From assembly GCA_913055965.1 (NCBI GenBank), contig CAJXKX010000008.1, positions 1 to 15,429 of the forward strand: a stretch of DNA of 15,429 nucleotides, in the 5' to 3' direction. Source of the stretch: an uncultured Roseovarius sp. (lineage in GTDB: Bacteria > Pseudomonadota > Alphaproteobacteria > Rhodobacterales > Rhodobacteraceae). The stretch's first letter is position 1, and the number at the start of each line of letters is the position of its first letter. The notes beneath the pieces are model-generated. The model was not told the origin of the DNA. It ran no database searches and saw only the letters and a list, made by a program, of their open reading frames with translations. The position numbers were made by a program, and so were the translations under genes. Of this stretch, positions 1 to 6,342 are shown one piece after another.

Positions 1-499
1 TGCAGCGGATCACCCACATCGCCTGCGCGAGGCCGAGTTCCTCGTGCCAGTGCACAGCCTCGACGTTCTCGACGCCGCGACCCAGCAGCGCGCCGGTGCC
101 GTAGCCGACCGTCGACAGGTAGATCGCGCCGTTGGGCACGAAATAGTTCTTGTAGTCCTTCGACGACATGCCGCCCTTGCCGATGATCAGCTTAGCCCCG
201 GACTTCTCGATCCATTCCGGCAGCCACTTGGCGAAGCGGAAAGAGGCCGTCGCCGTCACCGCGCCCATGTCGAAGCTGCCATCCTCGCGGATCACCGCCG
301 CCGGCGAGCAGTGGAAGTTCGCCGCGCTTTCCGAAGGCAGTTCCATCGGGATGTTGGCCTTGTCCTCGAGCGCGCGCATGTAGACGCCCTCGCGCGCGGT
401 GTACATCAGCCCGTCGAGATAGACGATATCGCCGAGGCGCAGCTTCCCTATGTCCTCGTCGGTGGGCGTGGTCGACAGGCGGATCTCGCGGGGCTTCAT
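1..499 (-). CDS. Class I fumarase / L(+)-tartrate dehydratase-type hydro-lyase, beta subunit (3' end cut off by window)
   Basis: This is the C-terminal-domain (beta) subunit of an iron-sulfur class I hydro-lyase, which with the alpha subunit next to it adds water to fumarate or a related unsaturated dicarboxylate. The ATG at 497-499 overlaps the alpha stop codon in an ATGA, so the two are translationally coupled. About 166 residues are visible; beta subunits of this family are usually near 200, so roughly the last fifth lies beyond the left edge. The N-terminus (MKPREIRLSTTP), the phrase IGKGGMSSKDY and the Gly-rich stretch STVGYGTGALLG fit the family's swivelling beta domain. Fumarase and tartrate dehydratase cannot be told apart from this fragment; the Sdh-like genes upstream favour fumarate or an analogue. 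Confidence 0.85.
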   Translation of the reverse strand, partial: MKPREIRLSTTPTDEDIGKLRLGDIVYLDGLMYTAREGVYMRALEDKANIPMELPSESAANFHCSPAAVIREDGSFDMGAVTATASFRFAKWLPEWIEKSGAKLIIGKGGMSSKDYKNYFVPNGAIYLSTVGYGTGALLGRGVENVEAVHWHEELGLAQAMWVIRC

Positions 500-1452
500 T
501 GCGCGGCCTCCGCCAGCGGATCCCATTCGACGGTTTCGCGGCGCTGGTAGGGGGTGAACCAGTCGGGGTCGGTGCGGTGCTCGACGGTGCCGTCGGCCCA
601 GACGCGGGCGACGGCGCGGCGCGAGCTGAGGCAGAAGGCGTGCACGCTCATCTGCATGCCGCCGGTGTGGCAATAGCCGACCTCGATGTTGCAGTCGACG
701 ACCATGTTCTTGCCGACAAAGCCCATCGCCCCCATGCCGATGGAATTGCCCAGATCCTTGAACTCCTGCTCCAGCGCCGCGATCTTGGGGTCGGGGTTCT
801 CGCTGCCCACCACGCGCAGGCAGGCGGCGCGCTTGCCCAGCACCATGCAGGTATCCTTGGACCCACCCAGCCCGATGCCGATGATCGCCGGCTGACAGGC
901 GAGGCCCCGCTTGCCAAAGGCGACAAGGCTGTCGAGATAGAACCGCTTGATCCCCTCGATCCCGTCGGAGGGGAACAGCATCCGGTAATCGGTGCCGAAC
1001 AGCCCGCCCTTGTGCACGGTGATGAGGTCGATCCACTCGCCCCCCGGCTCATAGCCGTATTCGATCTCGGGCGCGCCGATGCCGACGTTGTTATTGTGGT
1101 CGGTGCGCCAGAGCGGGTGCACGCGATTGGGACGCAGCGGCACGCCGTCGGTCGCCTGCGCCGTGGCCCGGCGGAGGGCTGCTTCCAATGCCACCGGCCC
1201 GCCCTCGATCTGCGTCTCGTTGCCCATCTTGACATACCAGCGCGGACAGCCGGTATCGCCGCACATCGCGCGGCGATCCTCCTTGGCGGCCTTGTAATTC
1301 TCCAGCATCGCTTGCAGGACGAAGGACGAGAGGTCCCCGTCCTCGGTCTCGGCGGCGGCTTTCAGCCCGGTGAGGTAATCGTCGGGGATCTCGATCGCCG
1401 CCTTGTCCATCAGCGCCTCAGCGGTGCGTTCTATCACGTCGATGGGTATCAT
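496..1452 (-). CDS. Class I fumarase / tartrate dehydratase-type hydro-lyase, alpha subunit
   Basis: This 318-aa protein is the [4Fe-4S]-bearing alpha subunit of a two-subunit class I hydro-lyase. A Cys in MCGDTGCP (C64) and one in LACQPAIIGIGLGGS (C186) fit two cluster ligands. The third is probably among C254, C261 and C274 in the segment after GMGAMGFVGKN, which I cannot assign by eye. The start at 1452 (MIPIDVIERT) was preferred to a longer reading from 1494 because it overlaps the upstream stop as ATGA and has GGAG 8 bases upstream, inside the end of the preceding gene. It lies downstream of succinate dehydrogenase-like genes, so its alkene substrate is probably their product. Fumarate is likeliest; mesaconate, tartrate or another dicarboxylate is possible. 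Confidence 0.88.
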   Translation of the reverse strand: MIPIDVIERTAEALMDKAAIEIPDDYLTGLKAAAETEDGDLSSFVLQAMLENYKAAKEDRRAMCGDTGCPRWYVKMGNETQIEGGPVALEAALRRATAQATDGVPLRPNRVHPLWRTDHNNNVGIGAPEIEYGYEPGGEWIDLITVHKGGLFGTDYRMLFPSDGIEGIKRFYLDSLVAFGKRGLACQPAIIGIGLGGSKDTCMVLGKRAACLRVVGSENPDPKIAALEQEFKDLGNSIGMGAMGFVGKNMVVDCNIEVGYCHTGGMQMSVHAFCLSSRRAVARVWADGTVEHRTDPDWFTPYQRRETVEWDPLAEAAQ

Positions 1453-1934
1453 TGTACACGCTCCGCTATTGCTTCGATCTGTTTTGACCACCAATTCACG
1501 GCTTCTTCATAAATATCTCTTGAGTCATCGCCTGGCCGATAATCCCCGTCAAAAGGTCGGTATAAGTCTCCTTCAAGAGAATGGATATCGGTCGTACCAT
1601 CAACAATTGTGCCCAAACCAATATGGTCTTCTATATACGCGCCAAAACGATAGTGCTTGAGCAAAGAGTCTCGCTCTTTAACAATAAAGTTCCAAAAAAT
1701 TGCATTATCTTCTCGCTCTTCCTTCCACAGTGAAAAGCGTTCTTTCATACGTTGCTTTAGCTCTGGATCATTAGGAGCATCCTCGTAAAGCAATACGTGA
1801 CCGACCGCCCTCAAGAGCGCTACACTCCCCGCCCATTTCACCCGCCACTTGGCTGTATCGTCTTCGGGTTCTTCAAGCATAGCTAATGCGACTTTGCAGT
1901 CACAAAGGAGCCTTTGGCACGCGAGATCAGTCAT
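1449..1934 (-). CDS. Unknown 161-aa protein, AT-rich gene embedded in the Sdh/fumarase operon
   Basis: I do not recognise a named family. The protein looks soluble and mostly helical, with no signal peptide or membrane segment, and is rich in Trp and charged residues. Residues 30-50 hold WRVKWAGSVALLRAVGHVL and residues 79-96 hold IFWNFIVKERDSLLKHYR. The second contains R88-D89...H94-Y95, an arrangement like the R(N/D)x4-6H motif of HEPN domains; this is only suggestive. The gene is much richer in AT than its neighbours: two sampled 60-base lines give 48% and 40% GC, against 67% in a sampled line of the flavoprotein gene. Both ends overlap their neighbours by ATGA, and the 7-mer ACAATGA (minus strand) sits at both junctions. 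It may be a recent arrival captured in frame with the operon. Confidence 0.8.
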   Translation of the reverse strand: MTDLACQRLLCDCKVALAMLEEPEDDTAKWRVKWAGSVALLRAVGHVLLYEDAPNDPELKQRMKERFSLWKEEREDNAIFWNFIVKERDSLLKHYRFGAYIEDHIGLGTIVDGTTDIHSLEGDLYRPFDGDYRPGDDSRDIYEEAVNWWSKQIEAIAERVQ

Positions 1935-3685
1935 TGTGCTGCCACCAGTGTTTCCGGCGCGTCCTCGGGCAGGATCGTCTCGCCCGGGCGCACGAGGGTG
2001 AATTGAACCGGGTCGCGGCGCACGTCGAGCGCCCCGCCGGTTTGCGTGACCACGGTGAAGTAGGACGCATCGAGATCGCCCGTCTCGGGGAAATCCTCGC
2101 GGTAATGCGCCCCGCGCGAGTTTTCGCGGGCAAGCGCCGCCAGCGTGATCGCCTGAGATATATCACAAAGCGAGCGCAGATTCAGCCAGTCATGCCAGGT
2201 GAGGTTGAAGGCCAGATCGTCGCCCGCGACGCCGACCTCCATCAATTCGGCCGAGATATCGCCAATGCGGGACATCCCCCGCTCCATGCCCGCCGCATGG
2301 CGCATCACACCCACATCCTCCCACATCGCCTCTTGCAGGGCGTGGCGGAGCGGCTGCACGAGGCCGGGCTTGCGGCTGAGCGGGTGCAGCGCGCGGTCGA
2401 TTTCCGACTGCAACACCTCCGGGCAGGGATCGCGCAGCGCGCCCATATGGCGGATATCCGCGCCCATCACGTCGCCCGCCACCCCGCCATACACGGTGGA
2501 ATTGGCCACGCCATTGCCGCCCAGACGGTTGGAGCCATGCGCGCCGCCCGCGTCCTCCCCGGCGACGTAAAGCCCCTCCATCGCCGTGCGGGTGTCGGCA
2601 TCCACGACCACCCCGCCCATGAAGTAATGCGCGGTCGGCACCACCTCGACCAGACCTCCCGCCAGATCGAACCCGCTGTCGGCGCAACGCTTGACCATGC
2701 CGGGGAACTTGGCGCGCACGTTCTCGGGGCCGAGATGGGCCATGGAGATGAAGACGCCACCATTATCCGAGGTGTTGTTCTTGCGCATCTCGGCATAGAT
2801 CGCGCGGCTGACCACGTCGCGCGTGGCGCGCTCGCCCTTCGGGTCATAGTCGAACATGAAGCGGTTTTCCGCGCCGTTGAGCAACCGCCCGCCCGCGCCG
2901 CGCAAGCCCTCCTCCAGCACCGTGCCGGTCATCCGCGTATGGTCGCCCGCCAACAGCCCCGTGGGGTGAAACTGCACCATCTCCATGTCGCGCAAGGGAA
3001 GCCCCGCACGCAGCGCCATGGCGAGCCCGTCCATCGTCTTGTCGCCCGACGGGGTGTTGTACTTGTACATGGTCGGGCCGCCGCCTGTGGCCATCAGCAC
3101 CGTCTTGGCCCGCACCAGCCGGAACCCCCCGGTGCGCATGTCGATGAACAGCACGCCCGCCAAGGCGCTGCCGTCGCGCGTGGGGATCAACCCGATGGCG
3201 CGGTGTTCCTGCAACTTCTCCACGGGCCGCGCCAGAACCTGCTCCATCAACCGGCTGATGATCTCGATGCCGGTGAGGTCGCCCTTGTGCACCGTGCGGT
3301 CGGCGGTCTGCCCGGCAAAGGCCTTTTGATGCAGGGTGCCGTCGGGGTTGCGGTCGAAATAGCAGCCGATCTCGTTTTCCAGCTCGTGGATGCGCACCAC
3401 CGCCTGTTCACAAAGCTTCCACGCCATGTCCTGATTGGGCAGCCATTTGCCGCCCTGAATCGTATCCATGAAATGCCGCTCGACCGTATCTCCGCCGCCA
3501 AGCGCGACGTTATAGCCGCCCTGCACCATCCGCGTGCAGCCGCATTTCCCGATAAGCCCCTTGACGGCGATGGTGATGCGCGTGCCCTCGGGCGCGGATT
3601 GCTGCGCATGAAGAGCGGCGAAGAGCCCCGCGCCGCCGGTGCCGATGATCAGGATATCGGTATCGTGCCGGTCGATCTGCACCAT
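1931..3685 (-). CDS. Succinate dehydrogenase/fumarate reductase-like flavoprotein subunit
   Basis: This 584-aa FAD subunit oxidises a succinate-like dicarboxylate (or reduces the alkene) and passes electrons to the iron-sulfur subunit. The dinucleotide fold IIGTGGAG is at residues 13-20. Active-site signatures are present: FHPTG (H240), EGLRGAGG (R262), PTAHYFMGG (H353) and GSNRLGG (R387). They correspond to His242, Arg286, His354 and Arg399 of E. coli SdhA, and the length (584 vs 588) also agrees. The residue aligned with the His that covalently holds FAD is Cys50 (GCTRMVQGG instead of SHTVAAQGG). The start at 3685 forms TGATG with the upstream anchor gene; the longer open frame to 3997 runs through that anchor gene and is not coding. 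It is probably a paralogue of the housekeeping SdhA rather than the TCA-cycle enzyme itself. Confidence 0.9.
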   Translation of the reverse strand: MVQIDRHDTDILIIGTGGAGLFAALHAQQSAPEGTRITIAVKGLIGKCGCTRMVQGGYNVALGGGDTVERHFMDTIQGGKWLPNQDMAWKLCEQAVVRIHELENEIGCYFDRNPDGTLHQKAFAGQTADRTVHKGDLTGIEIISRLMEQVLARPVEKLQEHRAIGLIPTRDGSALAGVLFIDMRTGGFRLVRAKTVLMATGGGPTMYKYNTPSGDKTMDGLAMALRAGLPLRDMEMVQFHPTGLLAGDHTRMTGTVLEEGLRGAGGRLLNGAENRFMFDYDPKGERATRDVVSRAIYAEMRKNNTSDNGGVFISMAHLGPENVRAKFPGMVKRCADSGFDLAGGLVEVVPTAHYFMGGVVVDADTRTAMEGLYVAGEDAGGAHGSNRLGGNGVANSTVYGGVAGDVMGADIRHMGALRDPCPEVLQSEIDRALHPLSRKPGLVQPLRHALQEAMWEDVGVMRHAAGMERGMSRIGDISAELMEVGVAGDDLAFNLTWHDWLNLRSLCDISQAITLAALARENSRGAHYREDFPETGDLDASYFTVVTQTGGALDVRRDPVQFTLVRPGETILPEDAPETLVAAQ

Positions 3686-4026
3686 CAGATTGCCCTCAGG
3701 AAAAACGTGGCCGACAGGAAAAGTGCCGCGCCGATGGCGGCGGCGGCATAGGTCTTGTGCCGGTCGGACCAGGGCAGGAATTCGAGCGCCAAGAGGCGCA
3801 GACCGCCACCCATGTGAACCGCCAGCAGGAAGACGAGGCCGAACTCGGCGAGTTTCACCAGCGGGTGTTCGGCGAAGGCGAGAAAGCCGTCGAGGGTGGC
3901 GGGTGACGTGACCGCCTGAGACAGGAGCCACAGATGCACCGGCAGAAAGAGCGCCAGCGCCAGACCCGAGAGGCGGTGCAGCAGAAAGGCCAGCCACAGG
4001 GGGTGAGAGCGGGGCGGCACCTTCAT
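3685..4026 (-). CDS. Succinate dehydrogenase cytochrome b-type membrane anchor (SdhC-like)
   Basis: This 113-aa protein has three predicted membrane segments, roughly residues 10-36, 57-81 and 92-112. HRLSGLALALF near the start resembles the quinone-site region of SdhC (HRxSG). VHMGGGLRLLALEF contains H71 in the HxxxGxR context of the SdhC haem b ligand. It therefore anchors the flavoprotein and iron-sulfur subunits and passes electrons to or from quinone. The start at 4026 overlaps the stop of the other anchor gene by ATGA; the longer reading to 4128 is antisense-like low-complexity sequence. The gene lies directly upstream of the flavoprotein gene, with a one-base overlap. Confidence 0.82.
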   Translation of the reverse strand: MKVPPRSHPLWLAFLLHRLSGLALALFLPVHLWLLSQAVTSPATLDGFLAFAEHPLVKLAEFGLVFLLAVHMGGGLRLLALEFLPWSDRHKTYAAAAIGAALFLSATFFLRAI

Positions 4027-4355
4027 GGCACGGTCACCGCCAATACCGCGCGCGCGCCCAAGGTCAGAAGCCCTGCACCAACGACCCACATCAGCCAGTC
4101 CAGCACCCGCCCCCGCAGCCCGCCCCATTCATGCGCGATGACGCGCAGACCGATGGCGGCATGGACCGAGACGGCGATCACGAACGTCCCGTAGAACAGG
4201 AACCACAACAGGCTGCCCTGAGTGCGGCCAAGGATTTCGGCGGTACTGAGCCCGCCCTGAATGGCGTAGATCATCACCGCGATATGGCCCAGCACCAGCG
4301 GCACCATCACCAGCGCGCTCAGCCGTTGCGCCACATAGAGCCGCAGGTCAAGCAT
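4023..4355 (-). CDS. Succinate dehydrogenase membrane anchor, second haem-type subunit
   Basis: This 110-aa protein has three predicted membrane helices, about residues 12-32, 48-72 and 85-107. AQRLSALVMVPLVLGH and SVHAAIGLRVIAHEW carry the same layout as SdhC-type cytochrome b subunits, with H65 in an HxxxGLR motif and another His at position 24. The ATG at 4353-4355 overlaps the end of the iron-sulfur subunit gene by 8 bases, and the stop overlaps the next anchor gene as ATGA. It forms the two-subunit anchor with that neighbour. By position it would be the SdhD equivalent, although the motif looks SdhC-like; SdhC/SdhD labels should wait for a profile search. Confidence 0.78.
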   Translation of the reverse strand: MLDLRLYVAQRLSALVMVPLVLGHIAVMIYAIQGGLSTAEILGRTQGSLLWFLFYGTFVIAVSVHAAIGLRVIAHEWGGLRGRVLDWLMWVVGAGLLTLGARAVLAVTVP

Positions 4356-5082
4356 CGCGCTTGCGCCCCCACGCGGCGCGGACAGTCTCGCGCTTGAGTC
4401 CGGCAATCGCGCGCATCGGATTGAGATCATTGGGACAATACTGCGCGCAGCTGCCCATTGAGTGGCAGTTGTGACAGCCGCCCTTGCCCGAGACCGCCGC
4501 CAGAATACCGTCGCGGTCCGCGTCGCGGCTGTCATTGAACAGCGTCCACGCCCGTTGCAGCGCCGCCGGTCCAAGATAATCGGGATTGCCCGCCACCGTA
4601 TCGCAGGCGGCATAACAGATGCCGCAATTGATGCACTCGATCCCGAGATCGGCCTCGGCGCGGGCGGGCTCTTGCGAGGTGACGGGATCGAAGTCATCCC
4701 CGCGCCCGGCGGAGGGATGCAAGCGCGCCTCTGCCGCGACCCATTTGTCGAAAAACGGGTCCATGTCGGCGGCGAGATCCTTGATCACCGGCAGGTTGCG
4801 CAGCGGCGCGATGTCAAGCTGACCGTCGCTCGCCACCTTCTTGACATGGGTGCGGCAGGTCCAGCGCGGCTCGCCGTTGACCATCATCGCGCAAGAGCCG
4901 CACATGCCGACGCGGCAGGCGAACCGGTAGGCGAGCGTCGGGTCGGCCATCTGCTGAATCCACGTCACCACGTCCAGAACCGTCTGGTTTTCATAGGCGG
5001 GGACGTCGAAGGTCTCTTGCCGGGTCGCGCCTTCGGTGCCGCGCTGAACGGTCACGGTCAATCTGGGTGGCGTGGCGGTCAC
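4348..5082 (-). CDS. Succinate dehydrogenase/fumarate reductase-like iron-sulfur subunit
   Basis: This 244-aa electron-transfer subunit carries three Fe-S clusters. Cys56, 61, 64 and 76 (CRVGMCGSC...C) bind [2Fe-2S]. Cys150, 153 and 156 (CINCGIC) with Cys216 bind [4Fe-4S]. Cys160, 206 and 212 (CHSMGSC before AQYCP) bind [3Fe-4S]. The spacing of the last two sets matches E. coli SdhB almost residue for residue, and CHSMGSC is SdhB-like rather than FrdB-like. The start is GTG at 5082, with AGAGGA about 6 bases upstream on the minus strand. It is the first gene of the seven-gene run. The order (iron-sulfur, anchors, flavoprotein, hydro-lyase) differs from the usual sdhCDAB, which supports a specialised paralogue. 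Confidence 0.9.
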   Translation of the reverse strand: MTATPPRLTVTVQRGTEGATRQETFDVPAYENQTVLDVVTWIQQMADPTLAYRFACRVGMCGSCAMMVNGEPRWTCRTHVKKVASDGQLDIAPLRNLPVIKDLAADMDPFFDKWVAAEARLHPSAGRGDDFDPVTSQEPARAEADLGIECINCGICYAACDTVAGNPDYLGPAALQRAWTLFNDSRDADRDGILAAVSGKGGCHNCHSMGSCAQYCPNDLNPMRAIAGLKRETVRAAWGRKRDA

Positions 5083-5141
5083 GTCGTCCTCTGATGGCTC
5101 GGGATGGCTGTGCGGACCGTTATAATTATCAGCGCAGCTAA

Positions 5142-5175
5142 CCGAAAGGAATTAATTCTTATCCTTTCCGAAAGG
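5142..5175. promoter_or_regulatory. Dyad-symmetric element upstream of the Sdh-like operon (putative operator)
   Basis: Plus-strand CCGAAAGGA (5142-5150) is inverted at 5162-5170 (TCCTTTCCG) with one mismatch and an 11-base centre. The centre overlaps a perfect palindrome, GAATTAATTC (5149-5158). CCTTTC-C-GAAAGG (5163-5175) is a second, adjacent palindrome, so CCGAAAGG occurs twice in direct orientation. On the minus strand no T-run follows, so it is not a convincing terminator for the iron-transporter gene that ends at 5199. AT-rich sequence containing TATAAC lies just downstream towards the GTG at 5082. An operator for the operon promoter is the simplest reading; the regulator is unknown. 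Confidence 0.4.
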
Positions 5176-5198
5176 GGAGCTTTCAATTGCGCGCCTCC

Positions 5199-6176
5199 CT
5201 ACCCGCTGCCGATCAGCACCCCGGCGGCAAAGACCAGCGCACCCCCCAGCACCACCTGGAAGGCCGCGCGGAAGAACGGGGTTTCCATGTAGCGGTTCTG
5301 AATCCAGGCGATGGCCCATAATTCGATGAACACCACGACAATGGCGATCACCGTGGCGGTCCGGAAATCGGGGATCAGGTAGGGCAGGGCATGGCCCAGC
5401 CCGCCCACCGTCGTCATCACGCCCGAGGCGAGGCCGCGCTTCAACGGGCTGCCGCGCCCGGACAACTCGCCATCGTCGCTCGCCGCCTCGGTGAACCCCA
5501 TCGAGATGCCCGCGCCGACGCTGGCGGCAAGCCCGACGAGGAAGGTGGTCCAGGTGTCCTGCGTGGCGAAGGCGGTGGCGAAGATCGGCGCGAGGGTCGA
5601 GACCGAGCCGTCCATCAGCCCGGCAAGCCCCGGCTGCACCCATGTGAGCACGAATTGCCGCTTGGCAGTGCGATCCTCGGTCTCGCGCGCGTCGGCGTCG
5701 AGATGTTCTGCCTCGAGCGCGTCGGCACGGGCCTGGTGCCCGGCTTCGGCTGCGGCGAGATCGCCCAGCAATTTGCGGGTGGCCGCGTCGCCGCTGCGCT
5801 GCGCGGCCTTGAGATAGAACGCCTCGGCGTCGCGCTCCATCGCTGCTGCCTCGTCGCGGATGCGCTCGATCCCGAGATTCTCGACCAGCCAGACCGGGCG
5901 GCGGGCATAATAGCCCGCCACATGCTCGCGCCGGATAAGCGGGATCACCTCGCCGAACCGGGCGCGGTGCAGCTCGATCAGGCGCTGGCGGTGGCCGTCT
6001 TCCTCGCGGGCCATGCCGTCGAAGATGGCAGCGGTATCGGGATAATCGGCACGCAGGGTCTCGGCGTAGGAGCGGTAGATGCGCGCGTCGTCCTCTTCCG
6101 ACGAGATGGCGAGCGCGAGGATTTCCTGCTCGGAGAGGTCCCTGAAGCGGCGGCGGGAGGTGAGGTGCGGGAACAT
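5199..6176 (-). CDS. mbfA: MbfA-like membrane-bound ferritin / VIT1-family iron exporter
   Basis: This 325-aa protein fuses a ferritin/rubrerythrin-like domain (about residues 14-160) to a CCC1/VIT1-type membrane domain (about 175-325). Metal-ligand candidates in the first domain are E27/E28, the EEDGH motif (E59, H62), E113 and the AAEAGH motif (E144, H147). The membrane domain opens with GLAGLMDGSVSTLAPIF, typical of VIT1 proteins, and ends with hydrophobic segments near 273-292 and 303-322. Characterised MbfA proteins of Bradyrhizobium and Agrobacterium export ferrous iron and protect against iron and peroxide stress under Irr control. The architecture and the ICE-like box at its promoter fit that role. 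It lies on the same strand as the Sdh-like operon, 116 bases away, but looks like a separate unit. Confidence 0.88.
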   Translation of the reverse strand: MFPHLTSRRRFRDLSEQEILALAISSEEDDARIYRSYAETLRADYPDTAAIFDGMAREEDGHRQRLIELHRARFGEVIPLIRREHVAGYYARRPVWLVENLGIERIRDEAAAMERDAEAFYLKAAQRSGDAATRKLLGDLAAAEAGHQARADALEAEHLDADARETEDRTAKRQFVLTWVQPGLAGLMDGSVSTLAPIFATAFATQDTWTTFLVGLAASVGAGISMGFTEAASDDGELSGRGSPLKRGLASGVMTTVGGLGHALPYLIPDFRTATVIAIVVVFIELWAIAWIQNRYMETPFFRAAFQVVLGGALVFAAGVLIGSG

Positions 6177-6193
6177 GGCGATCTCGGATGAAA

Positions 6194-6210
6194 TTTAGAA
6201 CGATTCCAAT
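6194..6210 (-). promoter_or_regulatory. Irr box / iron control element (ICE)-like site
   Basis: Read on the plus strand the site is TTTAGAA-CGA-TTCCAAT. The rhizobial iron control element consensus is TTTAGAAnnnTTCTAAA: one half-site matches 7 of 7 and the other 5 of 7. It sits 18-34 bases before the ATG of the MbfA-like gene and overlaps the proposed -10 region and start point. This placement suits repression by Irr when iron is scarce. The match was made by eye against the known consensus. Confidence 0.65.
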
Positions 6211-6235
6211 CTACGCCTCTGGCGACGGGGCGCAA
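6208..6235 (-). promoter_or_regulatory. Putative promoter of the MbfA-like gene
   Basis: On the minus strand TTGCGC (6230-6235) is followed after 16 bases by TAGATT (6208-6213). The expected start point falls inside the ICE-like box, about 25 bases before the ATG. Both hexamers are imperfect, which is usual in alphaproteobacteria. Confidence 0.4.
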
Positions 6236-6256
6236 GAGGGCGGATTGCGAAAAAGT

Positions 6257-6270
6257 GAACCGAACGGTTC
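6257..6270. promoter_or_regulatory. TetR-type palindromic operator 1 (putative)
   Basis: GAACCG-AA-CGGTTC is a perfect 6+6 inverted repeat. It lies inside a 20-base segment beginning AAAGTGAACCGA that recurs 55 bases to the right at the second operator with only three differences. It sits between the divergent mbfA-like and small-peptide genes, upstream of the likely promoters of both. Its form is typical of TetR-family operators, and a TetR gene lies 350 bases away. Confidence 0.55.
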
Positions 6271-6310
6271 GAATGCGTCTTGTAATCTGAACCATCTTGT
6301 TTAGATAAAG

Positions 6311-6326
6311 TGAACCGATTGGTTCA
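6311..6326. promoter_or_regulatory. TetR-type palindromic operator 2 (putative)
   Basis: TGAACC-GATT-GGTTCA is an inverted repeat with 6-base arms, 17-32 bases before the ATG of the small-peptide gene. It shares AAAGTGAACCGAnnGGTTC with operator 1. A lone half-site, TGAACC, lies between them at 6289-6294. Possible promoter hexamers (TTGTAA at 6280-6285, TAGATA at 6302-6307) would place this operator over the transcription start, a repressing position; these hexamers are weak. Confidence 0.55.
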
Positions 6327-6342
6327 GAAAATGGAGACCAGC

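Noticed and set aside
499..1512. A 337-codon plus-strand frame opposite the alpha hydro-lyase gene
   Set aside because: It is antisense to a gene with clear Fe-S motifs and coupled starts; the composition is the same antisense pattern.
1886..3751. A 621-codon plus-strand open frame opposite the flavoprotein gene
   Set aside because: It mirrors the codons of a gene with intact active-site motifs and has His/Arg-rich, domain-free translation typical of antisense frames.
3685..4026. Frameshift or decay of the anchor gene, suggested by longer open frames on both sides
   Set aside because: The short frames from ATG 4026 and ATG 4355 have proper SdhC-type motifs and clean 4-8-base overlaps, so the genes are intact.
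5142..5170. The inverted repeat as a terminator of the mbfA-like gene
   Set aside because: The loop is AT-rich, one arm position is mismatched and no T-run follows on the minus strand; an operator fits better.
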